Origin: Saccharina japonica
Taxonomy: Eukaryota > Sar > Phaeophyceae > Laminariales > Laminariaceae
DNA length: 64,000 bases
Assembly (NCBI GenBank): GCA_008828725.1
Contig: MEHQ01001881.1
Location: 625,965-689,964, forward strand
Direction of reading: 5' to 3'
The position numbers and the translations under genes were made by a program. Position 1 is the stretch's first letter. The number at the start of each line of letters is the position of its first letter. Positions 1 through 13,000 of this stretch are shown here, in pieces. The notes below the pieces were generated by a model. That model ran no database searches, had not been told where the DNA came from, and worked only from the letters and a program-made list of their open reading frames with translations.

Positions 1-1402
1 AAGTCGGATGCGTCGTTTGATCTCTGGCATAATGTCCGCGCTTGCGACGACAAGACCACCAAGGTACAAAAACTGCATCGTCTGTTTATACCTCTGGCCC
101 GCTGCTTCGATGACGAGCGGTGAGGTCCGGAGTGCTTGGTTTGGTGTCGGCAGCAGCATAGTCTCCGTTTTCTTTTCGGATACGGTGAGACCAGCTGCTT
201 CGAAAACGGTCACAATAACGGTCATCATCTTCGCAAGCCCTTCCGCCGATTTAGACACAATACCTGCATCGTCGGCGTACAGCATACCCTATATTGCTCT
301 CCGTACACGTGCTAGTGGGTCCTCCCTCACTCCGTCCCCCCCGAGGTCCTCCTCGAGGTGAACCAGGTCCCTCAAGATGTCTGGGTCCTCACTGAAGCCT
401 ATCAGTACGGCGTGTATCACAGCAGCGAAGAAGACATTGAACAGAAGCGGTGACAGCACACATCCTTGCCGCAGTCCCTGAGTGACATCGAACCATTCAG
501 AGTGCTCACCGTCGTCCGTACGCACGCGGGCTCGCATGCCTTCGTGGAATTGGCGGATAACGGTCAACATCTTCTCTGGTATGCCGAAGCGTGCGAGCAC
601 CACCCACAACAACTCTCGATCGACGGAGTCATAAGCCTTCTGCAGGTCAATGAAGCACATATACAGCGGTATTTGTTTGGCCTGTCCGAGTTCTTGCAGT
701 CGACGCACGACGAATAGCATGTCGACTGTTGATCGTGCTGGGCGAAAGCTGCATTGTTCCTCGTGGAGTATCCTTTCGGCCTCGCAGTAATTGCTGAGAC
801 GTGACGCGACCATTTTCAGCAATACTTTGCGTGAATGGGCAACAAGCGAAATCCCTCGGTAGTTGTTGCAACCGGATCGATCCGTCTTTTTATGAAGGAC
901 CTTAATGGTCGCATCTTTCCATTGCTGGGGGACGTCACCCGTTCTCCACACATTGACAAGCAAGTTGTGTAGGTACCGGATGATTCGGGGTGGTCCAGTT
1001 TCAGCAACTCGGCCGGAAGGAGCATCTGGTCCGACCGCTTTCCAGTTTGGCATACCCCGGATACCGCGAGCCATGTCATCCATGGTCGGTTCATCTCCAA
1101 GCGATGGTGCCAACGGTCGTTGTGGAAATAGGGCGCTGATGGTTGGTCAAGATTAGGCGATTTCGCGGTCAGAAGAGTGCCGAAAAACCCCGCCCAACGT
1201 TCAAGAATGCGCACCTTGTCCCTTAGTAGCGTGCCATCCTCGTCCATGATGAACTGCTCGCTTCTCGCTTTTCGACCGTCCAACCCCACCGTACCCTTCA
1301 GGTGCTTGTAGAAGCCCCGTTGATCGTTGGCAGTCAGGAGCTTGTGTGCTCGTAAACCATCCAACGCCTGTCTTGTGCTGGTGCTGTGTGGAGTGACGTA
1401 TT
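1..1402 (-). mobile_element. Non-LTR (LINE-type) retrotransposon, reverse transcriptase remnant
   Basis: Read on the minus strand, this stretch encodes the upstream and core parts of a LINE-type reverse transcriptase. It runs off the left window edge. Visible signatures in order are LLTANDQRGFYKHLKGTVG near 1290-1350, [35 protein letters not shown] (first catalytic Asp block), [17 protein letters not shown], and YADDAGIVSKS at about 242-275 (catalytic YADD box). The copy is broken. An in-frame TAG (plus strand 289-291) sits one codon before GMLYADD, where the family usually has Trp, so a TGG-to-TAG change is likely. The conserved block [12 protein letters not shown] lies in a different frame from its flanks near 980-1020, and the N-terminal block near 1150-1360 is also out of frame with the core. 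It is therefore an inactive pseudogene copy. No poly(A) tail or target-site duplication is visible because the 3' end lies outside the window. Confidence 0.9.
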
Positions 1403-3628
1403 ACGTACCCTCCCGACTTTCGCTGTACGATTCAAAGTGTGGTGCACTTGCTGGGTTCCTTGACGTTGAAATCGGAACGCTAGTGAAGTCCGACAATACC
1501 TTCAAGCCCACCACATATGTACAAGCTGTCTGCGTAGGGCCTGCTCAAGTTTGGGGCCTAAACAGCCTTTCGGGGCTGTGGATAGCTTCAAATCTCCAGA
1601 GGATGTCGCAAGCTGAAAAGGGAGAACACAGCAGGCGTTCGCTCCTCGTACCAGCTACGTACTCGTATTTAATAAGCCACCGGGCAAGAACGAAAAACAT
1701 TAAAAAAAAAACTCTTGAAAGCTTCGTAAAGGAAGAATAAGTACGAAGCCACATGGGCAAGTCACACCCGGCAAGTAACACCGACCAGCCCAAACAAATT
1801 TATAGTTAAACGAGTATACCAGGTACTTATGATATCATAAGTATAGTCTACGTTCCGGCATTTTCTTCATTCGTATGATATCTACGTAACCTGTCAGCTG
1901 TACCACAGGTATTACGCGTAAGTTACGTACACCAGCGTACTCACTAAATGGAATGGGAGAGGGTGTTTGCGGCGGTAAAACCGATGCCCCCGCTCGAACC
2001 ATGCTTGTAGACTATACCAGGGTACCTGGTACTGGTACGAGTACTCGGAGTACTTTTAAATACCGGGTACTTACTTTACTACAAGTAGAAGTACAAGGAA
2101 CACATAGAATCGCCTGGGCTAACCCCAGCCTCGATCTAAATCCCCCATCCTTTGATATCCCGGGGCAGCGAGAAGATCTCGCAGTTGATTGTGATGTTCA
2201 CAGCTCGCAACGGCCAGGCACCACGAGTACAAATTATTGGAACAAGCACTACGATACATTGTCAGATGGCAAATAAAATAACAATAAGTAAAGCACTCGT
2301 TATCAGCGTAGGGTGGCTTCTATGATACGAAGTACTATGATACAGCATACAAAAAAGATTAGATCGATGGCTATCTACGAGTACGAGCGGCGTACCAGGT
2401 ATCTGAGATATTATTTTCTATTAGAATTACTTTAGTGTTTTTGGCAGGTTTAGATTTTACAGGTCGGTCGTACGTTTGTTTTTGAAATGTGCGTGCGAAT
2501 CACTTTATTTTCACGTATTATTTTTTTCGGGTCACTCGTCCACACAGAAAGCAGAAAAGTATATTGATGTACGTATCATACGTATCTTTTGTTATAGCAC
2601 AGAATAATAGCTACTTCGTAGCACTGCTGCTGGATGTATACAGCGTACTGAGAGCAAGCAGTGGCCTGCGGTGCCGTCTATTTCAAGCCTTAATTACTGG
2701 GTGTTGCGGAGTGCCCCTAGCACATCGTTCGAGCAGCATGCTCGTCCAGCGTCGGCACGGCGGCGGCGGTGTGGTGGCTGCGGAGGCGGCGGCTGCACAG
2801 CCAATTTTTTTTCACAGTTGTAGTCCCAGCTGTCATCAGATGGTCTACACGCCTTTGCTGAAGAGAAAAACTGCGCGTAACCTAGTGGTTCGCTGGGTTT
2901 CTTCTTAGCTTTCTTTTTGAGCGGCTTGGCTTCTCCCTCGTCGGGTCCATCCTCCTTGGGCGGTATATTAGCAGCTCAGACTGTGCTGCTGTGTGCTGAT
3001 GATACGAAGAAGGAGATGAGATTGATATCTACTATAATACCTCAGACTACCTGGTCGAGCGACTCGTATGATACTCTGATTATAATCAAGATTCGGAAAT
3101 AATATAATCATGTGGGATAACCAAGGTTTGGTGATGATTATTCGTTCTCATCAAGTGTGAAAACGAACAAATCACCACATACATTTGCTCTAATTAGTCT
3201 TGGAAAAAGAGACCTTGGTCTTTAATTGAGTGAATAACGATTGAAAAGCGGTAAAAAAAGCGGCGACAGAAAAGGTCAGAAAATCACGGTCGAATAACTG
3301 GGGTCAAATAGCTGCAGTCAAGAAAAGATAGAGGTATTTCAGAGCCGAAACAGAAACTAAACTCTAAAGGGATTTAGAATACCAGGTGCTATTCCGGACT
3401 ACGAGTACGAGTACAATAGTTGAGACCCACGAATAAGAAATATTAAATAACCTACCTGGTCTTGACCTGGTACAGAAATAAGAACAAATGACTCACTTTT
3501 TGGAGGGCAATTGGATTTTATTATGAATTGTGTTGAGCGGCGAGCGCTACACTTGAACCCTCTATAAGAGCCTATGCTCGAGGTTGTTAAAAGATGGTCG
3601 TATCACAATCTGTCGTAAGGTTTTAAGG
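1403..3628. other. Intergenic, AT-rich, no recognised gene
   Basis: No family is recognised on either strand. The stretch carries several TACC-W-GGTA motifs (near 1827, 2020 and 2393). A short Lys-rich open stretch on the minus strand at about 2880-2965 (KPLKKKAKKKP) looks coding-like but has no supporting neighbours. The missing first exon or exons of the TIM14-like gene, which should encode its membrane segment, may lie here but could not be identified. Confidence 0.5.
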
Positions 3629-3719
3629 CTTGCTCAGTGACAGGTGAATCTCGTCCCTGTTGAGAGTCAAGATCGTGGGTTCGAGCCCCCCCCGAGTGCA
3701 TGCTAGTAGGGACTTTTTT
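3629..3719 (+). other. tRNA-like RNA polymerase III unit (possible SINE head)
   Basis: A box-A-like sequence (TTGCTCAGTGACAGG, about 3630-3643) is followed 35 bases later by a canonical box B (GGTTCGAGCCC, 3678-3688), and a T6 run that could terminate Pol III lies at 3714-3719. A T-arm of about 4/5 paired bases can be drawn. The 5' and 3' ends do not form a convincing seven-base acceptor stem and no clear anticodon arm is seen, so it is not called a functional tRNA. A decayed tRNA or a tRNA-derived SINE head fits best. Confidence 0.3.
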
Positions 3720-4021
3720 CTCGCAAAATCTTGACTAGCGGAAAGCGCGAGTTAGCAAAATTCGATGAAGATCGTAAATGGGATGGAAAAAAGAAAAAAG
3801 AGAAAATATTAGGTGTTTATTGTTGGCGGGCCCATACTGTACGAACCAAGCACCTGTCCGCTCTGACCTACCGCTGTTGTTCCAATCCGTAGTACATACA
3901 CAGTAGTCCATCGTCTGTACTGGTACCGGTATACTGCGAAGTACTTCATGTGATGGCAGTACATGACACATGACACGTGAAACACCCGACGCTTCTTTCG
4001 TCTTTGGTCTGTTTGCTGCAG

Positions 4022-4826
4022 GCCGCGCAACCCGAAGCGAACCAAGAAGGCGAGACAGCGGAAGGCGCTAAGCCCGCTGATGGCGAGACGGTGCCGCCAG
4101 AGGGTAGCAAGGCGGGCGCGGGCGGTTTGTTCGGAGCATTCGGCAAACGCCACTACGAAGGGGGGTTCGATGAAAAGATGACCAGAAAAGAGGCGGCTCT
4201 TGTATTAGGGGTCCGGGAAAGCGCGGCCCCGCAGCGAATTAAGGTGCGTCTATCGTCTATCGTCTATCGTCTATTCCGCCGCAGACGACTGTTGGGAAAA
4301 TTGAAGTGACCGACACCGATCTTGCGAAACTAAAGAGTCGGTTAATTGAGATGCATCGCTAGAAAACTGGTCATTTGTCGTTTGCTCCAATTTTTTGCCC
4401 ACCGCCTACCAGGCGTTAATATTCTACATACTTGGTGTTTGCGTGTTTGTATCAAAGCTGATGTGGGCCACAGGTAGGCGTACGGCATCCAGCCCGACGT
4501 TCACTGCTCTTCAGTTAGTCAAAGGGTCAACTTACTCGTGGGCTAAAAGTCGGGCCATATGCATATAAGCAGCTAGTCAGTAGATGTCGTTGCCAGTAGT
4601 TTTGAGTGCAACCGGTTGGGCTTTACATGTTTCAGACATGACGCCCTTAAATTTAGCGGTGTGATTGAGTCCCACCGAACCCCTTCTCCCTCTATATTCT
4701 CGTTGCCTCCGCCAGGACTCCCACCGAAGAATCTTAATGATAAACCACCCGGATAAAGGGGGCTCGAAGTACATGGCAGCCAAGATCAACGAAGCGAAGG
4801 AGATACTGCTGAAGGGCAGAGGGTAG
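4022..4826 (+). CDS. TIM14: TIM14/PAM18-like J-protein of the mitochondrial import motor (5' end missing)
   Basis: Two exons are visible: 4022-4243 and 4716-4826 (stop TAG 4824-4826), separated by a 472-bp GT-AG intron. The joined 110 residues hold a Glu/Ala/Pro-rich linker, then [20 protein letters not shown], then [20 protein letters not shown] and [13 protein letters not shown] at the C-terminus. This is the short J-domain of the PAM18/TIM14/DNAJC19 family, with the HPD tripeptide needed to stimulate Hsp70 ATPase. In that family the protein sits in the mitochondrial inner membrane and drives matrix Hsp70 during TIM23 import. The N-terminal exon or exons with the start codon and membrane helix were not found; an acceptor (tttgctgcag) precedes 4022. 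The 3' half closely matches animal DNAJC19 from memory, so the family call is firm. The gene model is incomplete at its 5' end. Confidence 0.88.
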
Positions 4827-5720
4827 CGAGCGCACAAAGGAAGCGAGCAAGAGGACGTTCGCCTTGTTTTGGTCCTTATTCCTATTTCTAGTACGAGTAG
4901 CGTTACTTTTCTACCTGTTCCTCTTTCTTGTCCTCTTCCTTGGTGTTTCTTTTGTCTTTTTTGGATCCTGATGGGTGGGGTGGTGGCGGAGGAGGCCATA
5001 AGGCAGCATCTTGTAGTGGGGAATGGTCTTGACCGAGAACAGTGCCAGTAGTGTCGTTACTTGAGCGAGGTCAAAGCAATCGGGGTCACCAAGAGCTAAA
5101 TATATATTTTCACCATGAACAGACAGATCGCTCATTGGCCTCCTGCCGAATGGATGTCACGCGTTGTGGACAGTACGCGGTTGCGAGGAGACAATACTGC
5201 GAAAGGCTCCCAGCGCACGACTGCTGAGCAGACGATACTGGGCGGTCTGTCGGCGCCAAGGGGGGCAAGACATTCCCTGCAGGAACTCCAACTTTGGCAC
5301 GGGCCGCCGGTGCAATCAAATTTCATTGCACTCTCAACATATTTTGACCAGGTCACGCAGGACTCGTCGAGTTAAACCGTGCGTTCAATTCTTGCCAGCC
5401 CGTCTAGGAATCACGGCGTCCAATGTACGGTACAGCGAACACAGACACGGAACCGGAACACACGTAAACGGAAGCAATTCAAAACCCTCTACTCCGTGAG
5501 CCTACATGTTCGAGGCTCGGAGCACTACCGACGCTACTGCACCAAGACGTGCGCAATCGGCAGCGTCTATAGCACAATAAAACACAAAAAAAAGTCAAAC
5601 ACGGCACTACCACGCGAAGAGGCTTCACGTATCGAAACCCCCCGCGCTGAACGCTGTCTAACACCATTTCTGCGCTTCCGTGCAGCACGATAGATAGTCA
5701 AGGGCAGACGAGATTATCAT
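4827..5720. other. Intergenic between convergent TIM14-like and SEC13 genes
   Basis: These 894 bases separate the stop codons of two genes pointing at each other and must hold both 3' UTRs. Several open frames of 60-110 codons cross it on both strands, but none shows a recognisable motif. An AATAAAA at 5576-5582 is on the plus strand, where it could serve the TIM14-like transcript. Confidence 0.5.
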
Positions 5721-8700
5721 CTAGTAGAGCGGAGAGGGCGTCGGGCCGAGCTCCTGCACAGTAGATATGCATTCCCACGCCCCCTCCAAGTTCTGTTTCC
5801 ACAGAGACACATCACTGTCGCCTGACGACACCGCCAGCACGTTTCCGGTAATAGACCAAGACACTCGCCACACAGGGGCAGCGAAAGTCTTCATCTCCGC
5901 GGCCGACCAGGGTCCCGACGCTTGCGACTGCGTCCAGATGACCACCCCCCTGTCCTCCGAGCAGCTGGCAACGATGTTGCTCGGCATGCCCGTGGCTGGC
6001 GCCCAAGCGACATCTCGCACCCAGTCGGAGTGACGGGTTGAGGAATCCAGCGCGTTTCCCTCCTCTTGCCATTCCGTATCTCCCAGCGCGCATCTGAGGG
6101 ACAGCGATTTTGGCGCGTTCGTCAACGTTGCTTTCTACGTATGATAGATGAGACGAGTTGTTTACTCATGTAAGCGATTACAGAGTGGTGAGCGGGCTGC
6201 CTTGTCTAATTTGTTTCCACAAGCTTGCACATATCGAAAGGGCTTCGGATGCGCTGACTTTTGATGCACAAGGGGAGGAACAACTTGCGACTGGGTTCCC
6301 GGTCATACGAAAAGTGAAATGCCAACAGCGGGGGGCGAGCATCGCTTATTATACGTCACGAGGCGTCTGTCTCTCGTTCAAAAACAAAGTCCGGGCACGC
6401 GGATGGTACCCCAAGACAGAAACAAACCAAGCCCGCGACACACAGCACATGTCAGCGTTGTTCGGCCAATCAAAAACAGCCGCCCCCGGGCAGTCTCGCC
6501 GCACTCCCTGGCGTGTTTTCTCTGATTCGCAAGGATTGTCACCGTGGCTGGAAAAAGGTTACCGGGGGGCTGGGGCGTTCGGCGACCTAATGTGCCGCCA
6601 CTGAAACTTGCACTATGCGAATTGTCGTGCATTGAAAAACATATACCGGTATACCAGGTACGACTGAATACATGGAATTCGCGGCCGGATTATTTTATCA
6701 CGTACATGTTGGAATCCTAAGCATTCTCAAAACGAAAAGCTCCGATATTTCTGAAAGCTGACAAGTTTACCGCTACACTCGGAGAAGCAACGATCTCTCC
6801 GCTCACCTCCAAAACCTAACCCGGTTATCACAGCTGCCAGTAACCAGCCTCATGTACTCTTTCCCTCCTTCCTTCGACCCCAGACTGTTGAAGGGGGCCC
6901 AGCTCACAGCGTTACAGCCCAGCTTGGAGTCCTGGATGAAGGTGGCGTGCCACTCGTCGTTTGGTTGATGCTGCAAGATGCTCACACGCCCGTCACTCGA
7001 AGCGCACGCGAGCATCAGACCTAGCTCGTGTGGCGCCCAGGCGACACTGTACGACCGGAAAAAGGAGGGTCCCGAAGGCGAAGCGGGGGTCGGCGCAGAC
7101 ACATCACATTGACATCACACCAACATCACATTGACATCACATGAACATCACATTATCTACGATAGACAACAACCCAGCAAAGTACCAGGACTACGAGTCA
7201 TAGGCTCCGTCCGGGGCGTCATTGTTCATCACTGGCCGCGCTTGCTCTACTGCAGTACTATTAATGGTACTAGTACCGTATCTGGTACATATATTATTAA
7301 TATACGTAAAACAGAGTTTGGCTGCCGGGCCCCATGCGTCATATTCTCCCCCGCGGGTGTGCGCTATTTAACTACTTGTGTATAATACAGAGGTAGTACC
7401 AGGTACCAGGTATGTTGTTATGGCGTGGAACTGATCCCGTCCCAACCCGCCTTCAGACAAAAGCGGTTGCGGACATGTCCATTACAGTAGTGCTGCCATT
7501 TCAAGAGCACCCCTCGCAGCATGAGTACCCCTTGCAGACCTCCTGCGGGTACAGCTATTAATAGCGTACTACTATTAATACTGTTAAGATCGTACATACT
7601 TGGTACTCGAAACCAAAGCTGGGCGTATAACTACAGAAAACTTGGAACACTCACACTTAAATGCTGTATCGTAGACTGGTACGTATGATATGAAGTGAAC
7701 CAGGTATGGTCGAGTGTGTATGTACGATGTACAAAAGGTAAAGAAAAGTGGTGCGGTCCTTGTGACCGTGGCCACATGCGGTATCTTCATACCTCATACC
7801 TGGTACGTATATATGATATGTTTATTGTATCATGAAAGAAGCGTAATAACATCAGCCATCGGCGTAAAATAAACCAAAACGCGCAGTACGTACATATGAT
7901 ACCTGGTGCAGCAGTACAGCACAGCAGTAATGTGTACAAGCAGCGGCATTCAGAGTTTACGGTCGCTGATTGGACGCCACATAAGGGACGTGGTGGCCAA
8001 TTTGCACACCGCTCCCATTAACGCCAGCCTCGTTAAGGGTTGGAGTTACTCTTTTATGTATGATATGACACCACAGGAGTATCACACAACTTCCTTACGA
8101 GACCGTGATGTGTGCCGATCACAGCTACTATAGCTGTGCATACACTCGCACCGGATGAGGGCTCGAGACATCATTGCTGTGCACATAAAGATGAATGCAC
8201 CATTATTATGCCTGCATTCTGCGTGGGCCCACGTCTGTGTATGTAGCTGCGCCAAGGCAAGCACATCGTAAACATGCATACCGGCACATAGGTAATGGCA
8301 TCGGGACGTTTGCAGCAGGCACTCAGTGAGAGCTGCTACCATAGGTATAACATCATACTCGTATGTACAGAGGACAGTCTTCAGTCAGGCCCGGGATGTA
8401 CAAGGTGCCAGGCACATCCAGTCCAACTATCTACGCTACCACTGCTTGCTGGTGTACGTGGTACTACGCACAGACACGGCAATAGCAGGTACTTTGCTTG
8501 TAGATTACCAGGTACTTGGTATACACAAGTACCTGGCACCTGGCATAGAACAGACAGCAGTACGTAGCAGTACGAGATCGCATAACTTCGCCGGCAAAAA
8601 AAATCGAAACTGACCTGTTCACGCTGGCGGTGTGAAGGTCATGTTTGTGCACCGGGCTCCACGTCCCCGGCGGCGACTCGCGGTGGATGATTACCGAGCG

Positions 8701-8946
8701 ATCGTACGAACAGGAAGCCAGCAGCACGCCGTACTTGGGATGGGCCCAGGCAACTTGCCACACGGCACCACCGTGCCCTGAGAGGGATTCGATTTGGTTG
8801 TGGTGGTTCTCTCCGACGACCTCGAATATCTTGACAGTGCGGTCGCTCGACGCTGTCGCTAGCTTGTTGCCGTAGTAGTCCAGCTGCGCATCGTGAATGT
8901 TGCTGTTATGCTGTGTCTCGATCGACACCAGGGGAGTGGTAGCCAT
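5721..8946 (-). CDS. SEC13: SEC13, COPII coat / nuclear pore WD40 protein
   Basis: Three minus-strand exons, 8946-8615, 7046-6807 and 6093-5721, join through GT-AG introns of 1,568 and 713 bp into 945 nt, or 314 residues plus stop. Sec13 proteins are usually about 300-320 residues. The chain starts [20 protein letters not shown] and shows Sec13 hallmarks: [74 protein letters not shown] across the first junction, [12 protein letters not shown], and [18 protein letters not shown] near the end. These are the blades of an open six-bladed propeller. Known members pair with Sec31 to form the outer COPII cage and with Nup partners in the nuclear pore Y-complex. Junction codons (AAC AG|T and TGG AG|A) keep frame and family identity, which makes the model strong. 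The first intron is rich in TACC-W-GGTA motifs. It is divergent from the CNOT4-like gene. Confidence 0.96.
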
Positions 8947-10064
8947 CGCGATTACCGCTTACCCTCTTCCCTCTCGTTCGTCGCGTTCCTTATTCCCCGG
9001 GTCTTCGGAAGTCAAGAAGAGGAGAAAAAAACGGGAAAACTTGCGCCGCACAAGCAAAGAGTGCTTCAAACTATATCCCTCAGATCCCACCGCTTGGCTG
9101 TTAAGCCACCCTGTCAAGGCGAAGGCACCACACCTGCCTTTTTATCCGAAAGGATTTGGAGTCTACCGTAGTGCGATAGGCCGTGGTTCGGGGCTGGCAG
9201 GGCGATAGAATCGCGGTGCAGCCTATTTGGTCCTTCTGCTTCGAACCGGCCGAGTCGGGAGTTCAACATTTTTTTGCGGCGTAGCGCAATATTTGCATGG
9301 GGTGCAGGTGCGTTGGGGCGTGAGAGAATTCAATCGACTACGTACACAAAGGCAGGAAGTGAGGTGTGCCCAGCACGCCCCGGTATCATCGCGACGTCGT
9401 GCGGCCATAGGTGAGCCTTGTTTCGGGCGTCCCGGATTTCGAGGAATTATTTCGCCTCGCACGGTGCGGAGTCCGAGTAGCGTGAGAGGCCCGCCATGGA
9501 ACTCAAATGTATCGCAGGCCCAGGAGGGGAGCCTGTGCTCACACGCCCGCCCGGCCCGCCCCAGTCTATTTATGCGACCGAGCTTCGGTGTCCACAAGAC
9601 GTGCGTCAGAGGCTCGGCTTGACGTACGAATCGGGAGTTTTTTTGAAGCAGCGCATTGGTTTTTGGTACGCCCTCATCCTCACACGTCAAGAGCCCTCGT
9701 GGCGGCTTCCTCAGAGACAAACTTCCAGACTCCCGCCAGGAGAACTCCACTCCAGGAGTACACCGCGGCGTTCTTCTGTGGCCCAAGTGTTTCCCTTACT
9801 ACACAGACAGCAGTACGTATGTAACGCTTTTCTCAAGCTCACCCTGCGCTTGCCGTCTCGTGTCTCGCTCGCGTGATCGTGAACCCTGTGTGCGCTCTGC
9901 GTTCTCTCTTCTTTGTTACCCGACTTTTTTTTTTCGTCCGGTGTTTTCACTCTGCATTTCAATAAAAGCCTTCGCGGCCGGAGGGCGTTGCTCGGGTCAG
10001 CAGTAGTAGTAGCACCAGCAACGGCATCAGCAGCAGCAGCAGCAGCAGCAGCGCCAGAACCGTC
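8947..10064. promoter_or_regulatory. Shared divergent promoter region, SEC13 / CNOT4-like
   Basis: These 1,118 bases separate two start codons facing away from each other, so both promoters and 5' UTRs should lie here. GC content is higher than in the surrounding introns. A CAG run (10027-10052) lies just upstream of the CNOT4-like ATG, in its probable 5' UTR. No TATA box in a convincing position was seen. Open frames on both strands, including one of 187 codons on the minus strand at 9223-9786, lack recognisable motifs and are treated as chance. Confidence 0.5.
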
Positions 10065-13000
10065 ATGTCGAACGCGTTTTACGATTCGGACGACGGCGAC
10101 GATGCAGTGTGCCCCCTCTGCTGCGAGCCCATGGACCTCTCGGACCAAAACTTCCTTCCGTGTCCGTGCGGGTACCGGGTGTGCATGTGGTGTTGGCACC
10201 GGATCAAAAAGACCTATACGAACCTCTGCCCAGCGTGTCGCTCGGAGTACTCGGACGACCCCCACGCCTTCGCCGCCGTCAACAAAGACGAGGTCATCAA
10301 GAACGAAAACAACAAGAAGAAGCGCGCGAAGCAAAAAGAAACGGACACAGCGAGCGCCGCGGCGGCCGCCACGGCCGCCCGAGAGCACCAGCACGCCTTG
10401 CACCTCAGGCACCACCACCAACACCAGCAACATATGCAGCACTTGCATCGGGAACAAGTGCAGCAGCAGGGGGGGGGCAGGGGGGGAGGTGGTGGGGGGG
10501 GGGGCGGGGCGAGCGCGGTGGCCAACCGACGTGAATTGGCCAACATGCGCGTCGTGCAACGCAACCTGGTCTACGCGACCGGGTTGCCGTCGGGTCTTGA
10601 TTCTGAGGAGGTGCTACGAAGGCCGGAAAACTTTGGGCAGTACGGCAAGATCTACAAGGTGACTTGACTTGACTTGGCGAGTATGAATGCTAATCTTCCT
10701 TTTGAACGGAAATTAGAAAAGAGGCTCTGTGCCCGAGGCGTCCCTCATATTTCGGTTCTCTTACGAACTACGAACGAGTCTGGTATTTTGTACCTGGTAC
10801 GTCTATACCAGGCATATGTTGGGCACAGAAAGTACTCAAACACAAGTACTCGCACGCATATCATTAGTAAATAGTATTCCAGTACTTGGTCATATACGAG
10901 TAATGCTCATTTCTTATTTATAGTGTTGAAGTGTTGAAAAGAAGAAAATCGACTTGTGCTGTACTCACAGTCAGCGGTCAACCGTACGTAGTTCTTGCGC
11001 TTCCGCCTGCCTACCAGTTGGCGTTGGCGGTGAGTTAACACGCTCGCAGGGCCAACAGGGGCTGACCTCGGACAAACCTGCCGCACTTGTCCCTTACCGT
11101 CACCGTGCCACGAGATAACAGAAGAGATGCGGCTGGCTCATCTGTCCGCCCGCCTACGTACGACAGGGGATATGGCGGCGGGTCCCATCACAGATCAAAA
11201 TGCGATGATGCCTTCCACCTGTTGGAATTTGGAATTTTATGGCGAATACTTTTATTATAGTCATAGTTTCAGATAGTATTTCTGCATTTCTTTTTTCTGT
11301 CAACTACTGCCTGTTTATTATGGTGTTGATTAGTCGCAAGTCACTCGTAAAGACAGCAGTCGCAGACGCTGCAACCTTGTTGCCATGCTTTGCTCGTGTC
11401 CTGCTGCAATGCAAGTGTCCTGCTGCAATGCCGAGTTCGGCAATTGTGCAGCAGCCCCAAGCTGAGTTTCTCATGACCATTTTAAACCTTTTGAGCTATG
11501 AGCTAAGAAAAACGTCAGTGTGTGGGATGTCCGGGACGTTCTGACAGAAATTGCCCTGACTACTCGTACGTAATGCAGGAGAAGATCCTTTCTGGTACAG
11601 CAGTTCGAGTACGTACATATATACGAATGCACTTGTAATAATAGGATGCATAGTATACCTGGAATATAAGTGCTAGTGCTACAGCTCTGTAGCACCACAC
11701 CCGAATGCAGAGTGCGGTATTACGAACCTTCTTGTCGGACAGAATTCGCCAACAGCGTTCGAGTCAAGCCCCACGCACCTGACGGCCCCGGGTTTTGGTT
11801 ATTGGAACCGAAAGCGTCAACGTGTTAGTCGGCCGGTGCCGGTGCCCCCCCCAACCCCCACCCCCACCCCCCGGGCTTCACCGACTGCAGCAATGCAGCT
11901 ATGCAGCTATATACATACATAGGAGTGGCGTTTCGGACAAATTAGTCGAGCCTCAAAAACTGCTTGCGTTCCCTTCCAGGCACAACCATCGCGGGGTGAT
12001 GCGGGTGATATGATGCCGCCGAAGCGCCATACTTACAGAGTAGTAGTAACCCCGCAGTAACCTCCATACGACCACGGCCGTGCTCGGCATGAGTATCCCC
12101 CCCCCCCCACAGAGAGAGCCGACGGCCGACGACATCGATGTGCTCACCGTCTTCGTGCTCGTATTGTGTTTGCCGGTACCATCTTCGTAAATACATACCG
12201 GTACCAGGTGTTAAGAGAGTAGATAAATACCGCCGTATTTATCCATGGATTGTGTACCGGTAACGTCTTGTTTGTATATACCGTACTTATCTACAGATAA
12301 TATACCTCGTACCAGGTTTGCCGTTACGTCTGTGTCGCCATGCCAGAGGCGTTTTCGTCATATGGATCATCAATATTACGGGGGACCATATTAAATAGCA
12401 AACAGGACCAAATATTGTTCGTAAAAACAGGTAAACATATCCTGTAGGTTTTTGTTTGTAACGTAGGTCCTATTTACTAAAGGTCCCTCGTAATAGTATA
12501 CCATTAAACAAATCTTGTGGAAGGAAAAGCCGCCGACCCGTTTTTTTTTAACTACTCGATACTGCTGTATACAGCGGTATGCCACCGGTGTTTCGCCGTT
12601 CCGTTAGCTTTTTGCCGCTATAGTATGGTTCGAATTTTTCACAAATTCGCCGCCCTCGCCTTAAGCCGACCGGCCGCACGCAATATTGAGGTCTGTCAAT
12701 TCATGCAGGATGTTTGCGCAGGTCATGTCGAAAATGTGTCACCAACTTTATCAGTTGACTTTAGTGTACAAGTTAGTGGGTACCCAGACTTAAGAGAAGG
12801 TACCCTATACAAGAGAATAGTACAGTTAAGGTAGGCCAAATCGGTTGGACCCGCCTACGATACACTAAACCTACATATTTCCCACTGTGGATAAGAAAGA
12901 AGGCTACTGTAGTTAAGAGAGGTGTTATCGGCCTGTACCACACCTCTCTTAAACAGGGGTACCCACTGTTTGTAGTCTGTTATTTAATAGTAAATGGGAG

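Noticed and set aside
9223-9786. 187-codon minus-strand frame between SEC13 and CNOT4
   Set aside because: Composition is irregular (Arg/Pro/Thr-rich, no domain), and plus-strand frames over the same DNA are equally open. It lies in the shared promoter region.
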